Source: Pseudarthrobacter sp. NIBRBAC000502772 (GTDB lineage: Bacteria; Actinomycetota; Actinomycetes; Actinomycetales; Micrococcaceae). From it: a DNA stretch of 64,000 nucleotides. Every line of letters starts with the position of its first letter. Position 1 is the first letter of the stretch. Below, piece by piece: positions 43,016-51,601 of the stretch. The position numbers and the translations under genes are program-made. The stretch is taken from contig NZ_CP041188.1 of the NCBI RefSeq assembly GCF_006517235.1, forward strand, positions 4,092,001 to 4,156,000, in the 5' to 3' direction. The notes beneath the pieces were generated by a model. The model saw only the letters and a list, made by a program, of their open reading frames with translations, was not told the DNA's origin and searched no databases.

Positions 43016-44461
43016 ATGACGACACGGGGCGACACCGCCGGTGTGAAGGGACCCGTCCCGGGGCGGTGGAAAGGCAAGGCAGCCAAAACAGCCAAATCGG
43101 CCAGGGCCCGCAGGGAGAGCGCCATCCGGCGGGCGCTCTCACACCCCGTCCGGTCGGTGCCCCTGGCATTCCTGGCCGTCATCATCCTGGGAGCGGCCCT
43201 GCTGATGCTGCCGGTTGCCCGGACCGGCAGCGACCCCGGAGCCGACCCCCTGATGGCCGCCCTGTTCACGTCCGTGTCGGCTGTCTGCGTTACCGGGCTG
43301 ATCACCGTGGACACGGCCACGTACTGGACCCCTTTCGGGCAGACCGTGATTCTGGGACTGATCCAGGTGGGCGGCTTCGGCATCATGACGCTGGCGACGC
43401 TCCTGGCCCTGCTGGTCCGCAAAAGCATCGGCCTCCGCGGCCAGCTCGTGGCGCAGTCCGAAACGCATACGCTTAACTTGGGCGACGTCAGCGCCGTGCT
43501 GCTCCGCGTGGCCCGGCTCATGGTGGGCATCGAAGCAGCCACCGCCGTGGTACTGACCGGACGCTTCTGGCTGGCCTACGACCAGAACCCCGGCACGGCG
43601 CTCTGGCACGGTGTGTTCCACGCCGTCTCGTCGTTCAACAACGCCGGGTTCGCGCTCTACAGCGACAACCTCATCGGCTTCGCGGAGGATCCCTGGATCA
43701 TCGTCCCCATCTGCCTGGCGATCATCGCAGGCGGCCTCGGTTTCCCGGTGATCATCCAGCTGCTCAGGGGAAACGTCAACGCCCGGAACTGGAGCGTCCA
43801 CCTCCGACTGACCATCTACGGCACGCTGCTGCTCCTGGTGCTTGGCGTCACGCTTTTCGCCGCGTTCGAATGGAACAGGGACGAAACACTCGGCGGCCTG
43901 TCCCTGACCGGGAAGCTGCTGGGTTCCCTGGCCGGCGGCGTCTTCCCCCGCACTGCCGGCTTCAACAGCATCGACTACGCCGCGGCATCACCGGAGGTCC
44001 TCATGGTCACCAACATCCTGATGTTCATTGGCGGCGGCAGCGCCGGCACCGCAGGCGGCATCAAGATCACCACGTTCCTGGTCCTCGGCTTCTCCATCTG
44101 GAACGAGGTCCGCGGCCGGGACGAGGTGACCATTGCCCACCGTTCCATCAGCGCCTCGTCCCAGCGCCAGGCCCTGTCCGTCGCGCTGCTCGGGGTGGCA
44201 GCGGTGGTGGCCGGCACGCTGGCGCTGCTGATGGTCACCGACTACAGCCTGGAAAAGGTGCTGTTCGAATCCATCTCCGCGTTCGCCACGGTGGGGATGA
44301 GCACCGGCATCACCTACAACCTCCCGCCGGCGGCGGAATGGGTGCTCATGGCCCTGATGTTCCTCGGCAGAATCGGCACAGTGACGGTCGCCTCCGCTCT
44401 GGCCTTGTCCTCCCGGCCCCGCCTTTACAGCCTGCCGGAGGAACGCCCCATCATCGGCTAG
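43016..44461 (+). CDS. TrkH/KtrB-family potassium uptake protein
   Basis: The 481-residue membrane protein has the repeated pore-loop segments of K+ transporters: SVSAVCVTGLITVDTATYWT, AVSSFNNAGFALYSDNL, GGVFPRTAGFNSIDY and SAFATVGMSTGITYNLPPAAEW, each around a selectivity glycine. The basic N-terminus of about 40 residues is cytoplasmic. It begins 11 bases after the KimA-like gene, and no TrkA/KtrA gating subunit gene is in the window, so gating must come from elsewhere. It ends five bases from the convergent permease gene. Confidence 0.92.
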   Translation: MTTRGDTAGVKGPVPGRWKGKAAKTAKSARARRESAIRRALSHPVRSVPLAFLAVIILGAALLMLPVARTGSDPGADPLMAALFTSVSAVCVTGLITVDTATYWTPFGQTVILGLIQVGGFGIMTLATLLALLVRKSIGLRGQLVAQSETHTLNLGDVSAVLLRVARLMVGIEAATAVVLTGRFWLAYDQNPGTALWHGVFHAVSSFNNAGFALYSDNLIGFAEDPWIIVPICLAIIAGGLGFPVIIQLLRGNVNARNWSVHLRLTIYGTLLLLVLGVTLFAAFEWNRDETLGGLSLTGKLLGSLAGGVFPRTAGFNSIDYAAASPEVLMVTNILMFIGGGSAGTAGGIKITTFLVLGFSIWNEVRGRDEVTIAHRSISASSQRQALSVALLGVAAVVAGTLALLMVTDYSLEKVLFESISAFATVGMSTGITYNLPPAAEWVLMALMFLGRIGTVTVASALALSSRPRLYSLPEERPIIG

Positions 44462-44465
44462 GCGC

Positions 44466-45938
44466 CTACGCGTCATCCTTGCCGATGTTCTGGGTCCCCA
44501 CCGGCTCGCCTTCACGCCTGTTGGTCCGCCTGTTGATCAGCCAGGTGATAAACCAGAGCACCACCCCGATCACCATCAGACCGCCGGCGATCTGGTACTG
44601 GATGACGTTGCGGCCCACCCACGGCCCGGCGAGGAAGGCACACAGCAGGGCGGCGAGGAGCGGCAGCTGCCCGGGCGAGGTGAAGAAGACCTTGCGGTTG
44701 AGGTCGCGCTTGCGGCGAAGCACCAGGCAGGCCACGTTCACCACGGTGAAGACGCACAGCAGCAGGAACGCCGTGGTGCCGGAGAGGTTGGCCACGATGT
44801 TGCTCTTGGGGTCGCTGGTGACGTACCAGATCAGTCCCAGCGCGAGGACGGTGGAGAACAGGATGCCGGCCCACGGGGTGCGGCGGCCCGGCAGGACCTT
44901 CCCCAGGGCAGGCGGCAGGACGTTCTGGCGTGCCATGCCGTAGATCAGCCGGCTCGCCATCAGCATGTTGATCAGCGCGGTGTTGGCAACGGCGAACACG
45001 GCGAGGAACGGGAAGACCCTGTCGATGGGGAAGTCCGGCGAGCCCTTGTGCACTACCTCCAGCAGCGCGGCACCTTCAGCCTCGCGGATGTTCTCCAGCT
45101 CGGTGGGCGACAGCACGCTGACCACGGAGACGGCCACCAGCATGTAGAGGATCACGGCGATGCCGAGGCCCGTCAGCATGGTCCGCGGGAAAATCTTCTC
45201 GGGGTGCTTGGTCTCCTCCACCATGTTCACCGAGTCCTCAAAGCCCACCATGGCAAAGAAGGCGATGGAGGTTGCCGCCGTGACGGCCAGGAACAGGCCC
45301 TTGTCCTGGTAATCGTTGAAGACGAAGATTTCGCCGACGTTCCCGGTGCCCTGCGTCATGACGTAGAAGCCGACGCCGATCACGATGGACAGTGCAATTA
45401 CCTCCACCAGCGTGAGGACCACGTTGAACTTCACACTCTCCCCCACGCCGCGCAGGTTGATCGCGGCCAGCAAGACCATGAAGCCCATGGCCACGGCGGT
45501 GATCACGCCCTGGCCGGGCATCTCCATCCAGCCGTTGATCCTCAGGCCGCCGAAGAAGTTCTGGGCGAGGACGTTCGCGGACGTGGAGGCGCTGGTGATG
45601 CCGGAGCAGACCACGGCGAATGCCACGAGGAACGTGACGAAGTGGATGCCGAACGCCTTGTGCGTATAGAGCGCCGCCCCTGCCGCCTGCGGGTACTGCG
45701 TGACTAGCTCAAGGTAGGAAAACGCGGTCAGCGTCGCGACGACGAACGCGAGCAGGAAGGGCAGCCAAACGATGCCGCCCACCGTCCCGGCCATGGTTCC
45801 GGTGACTGCGTACACGCCGGCGCCGAGGATGTCGCCAACGATGAACAGCAGGAGGAGCTTGGGGCCAAGGACCCGCTTGAGCTCGTGAGGCTCTGCCTCC
45901 GGTTTTGCCGGAAACAGGTCATCTGAAGTGGTGCTCAT
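44466..45938 (-). CDS. APC-family amino acid permease
   Basis: This 490-residue permease has about twelve to fourteen helices and the APC signature near the N-terminus (LLLFIVGDILGAGVYAVTGTMAG). Other marks are SYLELVTQYPQAAGAALYTHKAFG and ATSIAFFAMVGFEDSVNMVEETKHP. Substrate is probably an amino acid or a polyamine. The start at ATG 45938 has GGAGG upstream; an ATG seven codons earlier is possible. Confidence 0.88.
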   Translation of the reverse strand: MSTTSDDLFPAKPEAEPHELKRVLGPKLLLLFIVGDILGAGVYAVTGTMAGTVGGIVWLPFLLAFVVATLTAFSYLELVTQYPQAAGAALYTHKAFGIHFVTFLVAFAVVCSGITSASTSANVLAQNFFGGLRINGWMEMPGQGVITAVAMGFMVLLAAINLRGVGESVKFNVVLTLVEVIALSIVIGVGFYVMTQGTGNVGEIFVFNDYQDKGLFLAVTAATSIAFFAMVGFEDSVNMVEETKHPEKIFPRTMLTGLGIAVILYMLVAVSVVSVLSPTELENIREAEGAALLEVVHKGSPDFPIDRVFPFLAVFAVANTALINMLMASRLIYGMARQNVLPPALGKVLPGRRTPWAGILFSTVLALGLIWYVTSDPKSNIVANLSGTTAFLLLCVFTVVNVACLVLRRKRDLNRKVFFTSPGQLPLLAALLCAFLAGPWVGRNVIQYQIAGGLMVIGVVLWFITWLINRRTNRREGEPVGTQNIGKDDA

Positions 45939-46027
45939 CGCCCTGACCTCCACACTCATCCATCAACGTGGCCTACTTCAGGGTGATCCTTTCGCACCAC
46001 TTTGGCAACAGATCAGCCCTTGACCGG

Positions 46028-46534
46028 TCAGGACAGCGGACAGACGATCTTGCCGCCAGTGAGGACATGGTTCAAGGTGATGTCCATGGAGGACGCCGTC
46101 TGGTCCAGATAGGTCGCCGTGACGCGTACCGTCAAGGAGCCATCGGCAGGATTGTCCTTGATGATCTGCGACGTCTGCGCGGCCGGGCTTGCAACTATGA
46201 CAATGTTTCCGGAGCCCAACGGGAGGAGGATTGTTGGCCCGGTGTAGCTGGTGCCATAGGTCCCGTTGGCCTGCAGGGCGGCGTACGTGATCGTGGCCGG
46301 TGCCGTCGTGGCCGTGACGTGGAGCGTAGCCGTCTTGTCCGAGTTGCTGTTGGTGCACGTGAGTGACCCGAGCGCCGGGCCGGGCCAGGCGCCGTTGGCG
46401 GTCGCCGTCATGGTGGCGGTGGCCGACTGCTGCCAAAGGGCGGACGCAGAAACCCCGCCGACTCCCAAGAGAACAGTCAGCACGAATGCGCCGATCGCCA
46501 AAGCAGCCCCCGGCACCCGGGCGGACCCTTTCAC
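46028..46534 (-). CDS. Exported protein with SipW-type signal, third substrate of the operon
   Basis: The 168-residue protein has an N-terminal hydrophobic segment ending in GVGGVSASALWQQSATA, which resembles the alternate signal found on the two other exported proteins of this operon (aromatic W just past the cleavage region). The rest is Thr/Ala-rich beta-type sequence with two cysteines that could form a disulfide (about residues 64 and 165). The GTG start at 46534 overlaps the peptidase stop (GTGA). It is a candidate surface or fibre component; no known family is recognised. Confidence 0.75.
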   Translation of the reverse strand: MKGSARVPGAALAIGAFVLTVLLGVGGVSASALWQQSATATMTATANGAWPGPALGSLTCTNSNSDKTATLHVTATTAPATITYAALQANGTYGTSYTGPTILLPLGSGNIVIVASPAAQTSQIIKDNPADGSLTVRVTATYLDQTASSMDITLNHVLTGGKIVCPLS

Positions 46535-47172
46535 TCCGAGCCCTCGACGCCGGCCTTCTGCCACCGTCCCCGGCCGCGGACGCCTTTGACCACCAGCAAG
46601 GCACCGTAGCCAATCAGGCCGGTTGCGCCCAGTGTGACCCACAGGTTGCGGTCGGCATGGCCCAGCGCGTTGGCCGCGTAGCCAACGTACGGAACGGCGT
46701 AGAACAGCTTGCCCTTGACCTGCAGTTCACGCACGGGCTCGGCATCGTTGACACCGTTGTTGTCACCCTTGGTGATGAGGGTCTTCTCCCCCTCCTGGGT
46801 TGCCGCGAAGCCCACGATCCGGTGGGTTTCGACGTCGGGCCGGCCGGAGTACATCTGGAAGGTCACCACGTCGCCGTACTTGAGTTCGCCGAAGGCCACC
46901 GGCTTCATCACCAGAAAGGTTCCCGGCGGGAATTTCGGGGCCATGGAGTTGGTCAGCACGGTGTAGGTCTGGGATCCCGTGGCGCGGGGAACCACGATCA
47001 GCACCAGCGCTGCGAAAACGGCGACCATCAGGACCACGAAGTTCAGCACCTTCCCTACGGCAGCGAGGGTGATGCGACGCTGTGGCACTCCATCGACGGC
47101 GTTGCTGCGGGGAGCCACTTCCGCCGACGTATAAACAGCTTCTTCAACCGGCATCAGCTCAGGCGCAGCCAC
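46531..47172 (-). CDS. SipW-type (Ser-His dyad) signal peptidase I
   Basis: The 213-residue protein is of the ER/SipW type: after a first helix (about 38-62) come Ser76 in LTNSMAPKFPPGTF, His117 in ETHRIVGF where bacterial LepB-type enzymes have Lys, and TKGDNNGVNDAEP (134-146). A second helix lies near the C-terminus. In bacilli SipW cuts the fibre protein TasA and the biofilm protein TapA. The GTG at 47172 overlaps the preceding gene by 14 bases; ATG 47154 is an alternative start. It most likely processes the three exported proteins beside it. Confidence 0.88.
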   Translation of the reverse strand: MAAPELMPVEEAVYTSAEVAPRSNAVDGVPQRRITLAAVGKVLNFVVLMVAVFAALVLIVVPRATGSQTYTVLTNSMAPKFPPGTFLVMKPVAFGELKYGDVVTFQMYSGRPDVETHRIVGFAATQEGEKTLITKGDNNGVNDAEPVRELQVKGKLFYAVPYVGYAANALGHADRNLWVTLGATGLIGYGALLVVKGVRGRGRWQKAGVEGSE

Positions 47173-47770
47173 TTGGCACCCCGCAGAGCTGGCGGGCGGT
47201 GAGCGGAAGGCTGATGTTCACGGCTTGGCCTTTCAGGAGGACGGAGGTGGAGGAGCTGAGGCTGACCTGGAAGCACAATACGGTGCTTGCCGCCTTGGCG
47301 ACGGCCGCGGAGGTGAGTCCTGCCGGCGTCAGCGGCGCGTATCCGGTCGCCGTGTTGCATTCTGCGACGGCGGACGCGAACTTTGCGCTCACCGTCACGT
47401 ACTGGGCCAGGGTCCCGAGTCCGACGTTGGTTACCGCAGGTTGTCCCGCCGTGATACTGGTGCTGAACGTGCCGCCGGCGTTGGAGTTGTTGCCGATCAC
47501 CAGGCTTGCGTATACGGGTGTCCCCGGCGCGAGTGATGTGACCTGGCCGACGTTGATGGTTGCTGACGCCCCTCCGGGAAGGCTCATGTTGGTGGCCTGC
47601 CCGGAGGGGCTCGCAGTGAGGCTGACGTCGAACGATGCGGAGGTTACGGTTCCCGGAGCGGCTGAGGTGCCGGCGTTCCACTGGGCGTAGGTGCCCTGCA
47701 CGGCCAGCAGTCCCAGGACCACCGCTGCTGCGATGAGTGCACCGGCGCGCAGCATCCGCGGGATCCGCAT
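47159..47770 (-). CDS. SipW-cognate signal peptide exported protein
   Basis: The 203-residue protein begins MRIPRML followed by a hydrophobic segment and the alternate-signal motif QGTYAQWNAGTSA (about residues 25-37), typical of SipW-cleaved proteins. The mature part is rich in Ser, Thr, Ala and Gly with beta-strand character and contains four cysteines near the C-terminus. It belongs to an operon with the dedicated peptidase. A role as an extracellular fibre or matrix protein is inferred by analogy with TasA; sequence similarity is not obvious. Confidence 0.8.
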   Translation of the reverse strand: MRIPRMLRAGALIAAAVVLGLLAVQGTYAQWNAGTSAAPGTVTSASFDVSLTASPSGQATNMSLPGGASATINVGQVTSLAPGTPVYASLVIGNNSNAGGTFSTSITAGQPAVTNVGLGTLAQYVTVSAKFASAVAECNTATGYAPLTPAGLTSAAVAKAASTVLCFQVSLSSSTSVLLKGQAVNISLPLTARQLCGVPSGCA

Positions 47771-47841
47771 TGTTCCTCCTGGTCCTGGTCCTGATGTGTC
47801 CCGATGGGCGGCCGGCTGATCCGCCGGCCGCCTAGTTCAGA

Positions 47842-48384
47842 CTAGGACAGGCCGTCGCCCGCGGTGTTGACCTGGGTCAGGGTGAAACCGACATTGTTGA
47901 AGTTGTAGGTTGCGTTGACGTCCGCGCGGTCGGCGGTGGCGGCCTTGAATTCGAAGGTGATGGTCGCCGTGACCGTCTGGACGGCTCCCGTCGGGGTCAG
48001 CGGGTTGGAAACAGGATCGCCGGCGACAGTCAGTTCCACATCGGAAACCGTGACGTTCGCGGGAGTGAATCCGTTGGTTGCGGTGATCCCGGAGGTGGCG
48101 ATCTCCGCGGCCATCTTGTCACCCGCCAGAGTGACGTTGAGGTCCTGCGTGAAGGTAAGCAAATCGCCCGGGACAACCTTATAGGTGGAGATGTCGACGT
48201 CGCCGCCGAGTCGGTCGGTCCAGGCGCCGACGCCGTTGACGACGTTCAGATCGCCGGCAACAATGATGCCCGGCGTCTGCGTGGCCGATGCGTTCCAGTT
48301 GGCCAGTGTGCCGCCGCCGCCCAGCAGCAGTGCTGCGCCCAGTGCGATGGCTGCAGATCCCTTGATCAATGTGCTGTTCTTCAT
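47842..48384 (-). CDS. Alternate-signal-mediated exported protein (RER_14450-like)
   Basis: This 180-residue protein starts with MKNSTLIKGSAAIALGAALL and the motif GGGTLANWNASATQ (about residues 22-35), the mark of the actinobacterial alternate-signal exported family handled by SipW-like peptidases. The mature part is acidic, with repeated beta-strand segments such as ITATNGFTPANVTVSDVELTV. It is the first gene of the operon, 71 bases before the next. It may be the main subunit of an extracellular structure, as TasA/camelysin proteins are in bacilli. Confidence 0.82.
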   Translation of the reverse strand: MKNSTLIKGSAAIALGAALLLGGGGTLANWNASATQTPGIIVAGDLNVVNGVGAWTDRLGGDVDISTYKVVPGDLLTFTQDLNVTLAGDKMAAEIATSGITATNGFTPANVTVSDVELTVAGDPVSNPLTPTGAVQTVTATITFEFKAATADRADVNATYNFNNVGFTLTQVNTAGDGLS

Positions 48385-48560
48385 GTGTGTCCCCTCAGAC
48401 TTTTACGTGCTTGCTTTTCTAACTGGAAGCAACAGTGCACGCCGTAAATCAGGACAAAGCGGGGTATTCCATCAAGGTTTCCTCAAGAAACTCAACGTCT
48501 TAAAACGGGCGCCTGACCTGCAGTTTCTTCGGATAGGCCGCTTTTCGGCCGTCGGAAAAT

Positions 48561-48629
48561 AGTCAATCAAAGTTAGTAATTCCAGTCAAACAAAGTTAGT
48601 AATTCCAGTCAATCAAAGTTAGTAATTCC
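48561..48629. repeat. Three tandem 23-bp repeats
   Basis: Units 48561-48583, 48584-48606 and 48607-48629 are identical (beginning AGTCAATCAAAGTT and ending AGTAATTCC) except for one T-to-A change in the middle unit. The third unit contains the stop codon of the MFS gene. The array also lies 177-245 bases before the exported-protein operon. Confidence 0.9.
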
Positions 48630-49836
48630 GCCGGTGCTTCAGCCGCGGCAGCACGACCGCGAACACACCAGCCGCCGCGAACCCCAGGAAGCCTGTCGCC
48701 GAGACACCTGCACCCAGAGTAAAAAGCGCCGTCACCCCGGAGAGCAGGACGGGCCCGCCGGTTGATCCCGCGTCGGCGATGAACCGCCACAGCCCCAGGA
48801 ACTGCCCGCGGCCGCGATCGGGCGAGAAGTCGGCGCCGAGCGTCATGATCAGGCCGGAGCTGATGCCGTTGCCGAAGCCGATCAGCAGCGACGCCAGCAG
48901 CAGCCCGCCAAAGGACGCAGACAAAGGGATGAGCAGCATCGCGACGCCCATGATGATGGTGGACGGGATGGCCACGAACAGCCTGCCGCGGCGGTCCATC
49001 ACCTTGCCGGCCGGGTAAAACACCAGCATGTCGATCGCCCCGGACAGTCCGTAAATCACGGAAGCCTGGGCCGGATCCATCCCCAGATGGTCCGCCCACA
49101 GCGGGATGACCACCTGGCGGGACGCGCGCAGCGCGCTGAGCAGCAGGACCCCCACACCCAGCGTCAGGAACACGCGGGCATGCGAAACCGCCACATTCCG
49201 CAGCGTCGGCTCCGGACCCTTGTGGCCGCCGTCGGGCGCTGGCGGGACCACCAGGTCCGGGATGGTGACCGCCAGAACGGCGGCGGCCGCCATGCCCACC
49301 ACCCCCACCCAGTACGCTCCGGCGATCCCGGCGAACTGCATCACGCCGGCACCAATGAACGGCCCCGCAAAGACGCCGATCCTGCTGACCCCGCCCAGCG
49401 TCGACAGCGCCCGCGCCCGAAACTGCACGGGCACCGCCTCGGTGAGGTACTTCTGCCGCGCCAGGCTGAAGACACTGGCGGCCATCCCGACGACGGCCAT
49501 CGCCACCGCAAGCAGCCATAGTCCATTGGGAATCATGGATGACATGGCGGCGGCCGCGAGCGCCAGGGCACCCACGGCCGCGGCGCCGACGATGGACCAG
49601 CGTTCGCCGAACTTGAGCGTGATGAGGGAAGCCGGCAGATTGAAAAACCACGAGCCGAGCCCGATCAGGGTGACGATCAGCGCGGAGACCGCCACCGAGG
49701 CGCCGAGGTCACGGGCGGAGAGGACCACCACCGGGAGGACCGCGCCTTCGCCGATGCAGAACAGCAGCGCCGGCCCGAACGCGGGTATGGCGATGCTTCG
49801 GAAGTTGAACGGCTGTGGGGTTCCTGGCGAAGTCAT
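48619..49836 (-). CDS. MFS transporter
   Basis: The 405-residue membrane protein has about twelve helices with MFS features (NLPASLITLKFGERWSIVGA, then GKVMDRRGRLFVAIP in the second half). Substrate is not visible; it resembles drug or sugar efflux proteins. The end of the gene runs into a tandem repeat, and the stop codon TAA lies within it. ATG 49836 is divergent from the small gene at 49957. Confidence 0.85.
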   Translation of the reverse strand: MTSPGTPQPFNFRSIAIPAFGPALLFCIGEGAVLPVVVLSARDLGASVAVSALIVTLIGLGSWFFNLPASLITLKFGERWSIVGAAAVGALALAAAAMSSMIPNGLWLLAVAMAVVGMAASVFSLARQKYLTEAVPVQFRARALSTLGGVSRIGVFAGPFIGAGVMQFAGIAGAYWVGVVGMAAAAVLAVTIPDLVVPPAPDGGHKGPEPTLRNVAVSHARVFLTLGVGVLLLSALRASRQVVIPLWADHLGMDPAQASVIYGLSGAIDMLVFYPAGKVMDRRGRLFVAIPSTIIMGVAMLLIPLSASFGGLLLASLLIGFGNGISSGLIMTLGADFSPDRGRGQFLGLWRFIADAGSTGGPVLLSGVTALFTLGAGVSATGFLGFAAAGVFAVVLPRLKHRRNY

Positions 49837-49956
49837 CAGATTTATCTTATGCCGCCGGAAATTCGCCAGCTTTTAGGGGGTCACAAGCGGGCCTGCGAGG
49901 ACTAACGTTTGCCTTGTGGGGCGCTTCCGCCTGCCCCTCTCAGCCAAGGAGGTCTC

Positions 49957-50298
49957 ATGGGTGAAGTGTGGATCCGCACCATCAACAATGGTTTGGTCCG
50001 GGCCGACAAAGTCACGGAAATCGCATCCACCCGGGGGTCCCTTCATGAGGACCAGGGTTTTGCGCTGAAGGTCATCGTGGACGGCAAGGCCCACGTCGTC
50101 ATTGACGACGGAGGTCTTCCGGGCACGCTTCCCGAACGGCTGGAACACGCGCAGCATCTGGAGGATGCGCTGCTGTTCGCCCTCGACGAGGCCCGCGAAG
50201 CCGACGCATCCATGGTGGTCTTCTTCGATCCGGAGAACGACCGCTGGGCCCTCGCTGCTGCGGCGGAGCTGGCCGGCGGGATTCCCGCCGTCGGATAA
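49957..50298 (+). CDS. Hypothetical protein
   Basis: The 113-residue acidic protein (MGEVWIRTINNGLVRADKVTEI...) has no family that I recognise. It begins at ATG 49957 with a very good AAGGAGG four bases upstream, which supports real expression. It lacks a signal peptide or helix. Its gene stands alone between a divergent MFS gene and a convergent hypothetical gene. Confidence 0.75.
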   Translation: MGEVWIRTINNGLVRADKVTEIASTRGSLHEDQGFALKVIVDGKAHVVIDDGGLPGTLPERLEHAQHLEDALLFALDEAREADASMVVFFDPENDRWALAAAAELAGGIPAVG

Positions 50299-50321
50299 CC
50301 CCCGACGGCGGCCCTCCACCA

Positions 50322-50410
50322 AAGCGCGAACGGACGGTTAAGCCCTCCCCCAAGCGCGAACGGACAGTTCAGGCCCTTCGAAACAGGGGCCTCAAATGTC
50401 CCGTTCGCGC
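50322..50410. repeat. Direct and inverted repeat between convergent genes
   Basis: The sequence AAGCGCGAACGGAC occurs at 50322-50335 and again at 50352-50365. The second copy starts an inverted repeat (50354-50376 with 50387-50410, several mismatches). It separates two convergent genes and may act as a bidirectional terminator. Confidence 0.65.
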
Positions 50411-50425
50411 CAAATGAAGCGTGGG

Positions 50426-50764
50426 TCAGGCTGCGGCGTGGCTGAACTCGGCCGCATGGGTGGTAGCGCGGCGGGGCGCGAGAATGCTCAGCGTGCAGTG
50501 GGTCTGCTGCGGGTCAATCCTGGTGGGAAGGTGATGCGTCTCGGAGCAGACCTGAAGCTGACGCAGGGCTTCGGGATCCACGCGGGCGTTCCGCACGTCC
50601 AATTCCAGGTCCAGGTTGTGCTTCAAAGAGTTGGCGCGCTTCACCACAACATAGAGGGCCTGGATGCTGTGGATGGTGACGTGGCCCTTGGCGAGAACCT
50701 GGGCCTTCGCGTGGTCGAGGTCTACACGGACAAGAATGCTGAGCTTTTCGGACAAGATGATCAT
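50426..50764 (-). CDS. Hypothetical protein (possible STAS-like fold)
   Basis: The 112-residue protein has an alternating strand/helix pattern (KLSILVRVDLDHAKAQVLAKGHVTIHSIQALYVVVKRANSL) reminiscent of STAS domains, with a less ordered C-terminus. A GGAAGG lies directly before ATG 50764. I do not recognise a family with confidence. The reverse reading frame over the same region is longer but has an atypical composition and looks like a shadow. Confidence 0.55.
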   Translation of the reverse strand: MIILSEKLSILVRVDLDHAKAQVLAKGHVTIHSIQALYVVVKRANSLKHNLDLELDVRNARVDPEALRQLQVCSETHHLPTRIDPQQTHCTLSILAPRRATTHAAEFSHAAA

Positions 50765-50918
50765 GCCTTCCTTGCGTGGCTGCGACGCTGCAGCCGGGGA
50801 GGCCGCGACTCTGCGGCCAATGGCCGCGCCTCTGCAGCCTCATCCAGAGTAGGCAACGAATGTGATGTGCGCAACATTTGAACCCAGATATGTCGCCCAT
50901 ATCCCGGCGCACTCAGGA

Positions 50919-51185
50919 CTACCTGGGCCGGTACACGTCGGCTCGGTGGTCGACCCGCAGGATACTGATGCTGTTGTGTTCCTCATCAATGGAGTACAGG
51001 ACGCGGTAGGGGCCACGCCTGGCCGAGAGGAAGCCGGCCAGGTCCCGCTCCAAGGCCTTGCCTACCCGCTGAGGGTTTCTGGAGAGGTCGCCGTAGACGA
51101 ATTCGATGATGGCCGGCAGTATCCGGGGAGGCACGGACAGCAGGTCCCGGCGTGCGGTGGGCGAGAAAATGACCTCATATGCCAC
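50919..51185 (-). CDS. RelE/ParE-family toxin
   Basis: The 88-residue protein has the RelE/ParE toxin pattern: YEVIFSPTARRDLLSVPP at the start, LERDLAGFLSARRGPYRVLYSID in the middle and ISILRVDHRADVY at the end. RelE toxins cleave mRNA on the ribosome. The GTG start lies six bases after the antitoxin stop, the normal operon order with the antitoxin first. Confidence 0.9.
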   Translation of the reverse strand: MAYEVIFSPTARRDLLSVPPRILPAIIEFVYGDLSRNPQRVGKALERDLAGFLSARRGPYRVLYSIDEEHNSISILRVDHRADVYRPR

Positions 51186-51191
51186 CGGGGC

Positions 51192-51473
51192 TCAGCTCTG
51201 GTGCTTGGGGACGCCGAACTCTGCCCGGATCTGCTCCTCGGACAGGCCCTTACCCTCGGCTATGTCCTGTTGGGCCTGGGCAAGGTCTTCCCGGATGTTC
51301 GGCTGGGAAAGCCAGAACAGAGATTCCTGCAGCGCCTCCCATTCTTCGGTTCCGATGATCACGGCCGCGGGTACGCCGTTCTTGGTGATAACCACCTGAT
51401 CATGGGTCACAGACGCGGCGTCCACGAGCTCGGAAAGCCTGGCCTTTACGGCAGAAATCGGTAACGTTTGCAT
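51192..51473 (-). CDS. Phd/YefM-family antitoxin
   Basis: The 93-residue protein has the Phd/YefM DNA-binding N-terminus (LPISAVKARLSELVDAA, then VVITKNGVPAAVIIG) and a charged C-terminal tail that would wrap the toxin. It neutralises the RelE-type toxin encoded downstream and represses the operon. ATG 51473 fits the family start. Confidence 0.92.
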   Translation of the reverse strand: MQTLPISAVKARLSELVDAASVTHDQVVITKNGVPAAVIIGTEEWEALQESLFWLSQPNIREDLAQAQQDIAEGKGLSEEQIRAEFGVPKHQS

Positions 51474-51601
51474 GAGTTAAGCCTAGGTCCGAATTAAGGT
51501 CATCACAAGACCTGAATTTCTCGTCAGAGGTCCATAGACGGGGACGCTCGACCGGGACTTCTGATACGTTTGCCCAATCTCAGCTACAGAAGGGGATTGG
51601 C

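Noticed and set aside
48561..48629. Possible CRISPR-like array
   Set aside because: The three 23-bp units are directly adjacent with no spacers, and there are no cas genes in the window.
50322..50410. Dispersed repeat family related to sequences at about 15410 and 26870
   Set aside because: These share a motif like GTGTCCCTTCGCGC on one side only, too short and imperfect for me to call a repeat family without a genome search.
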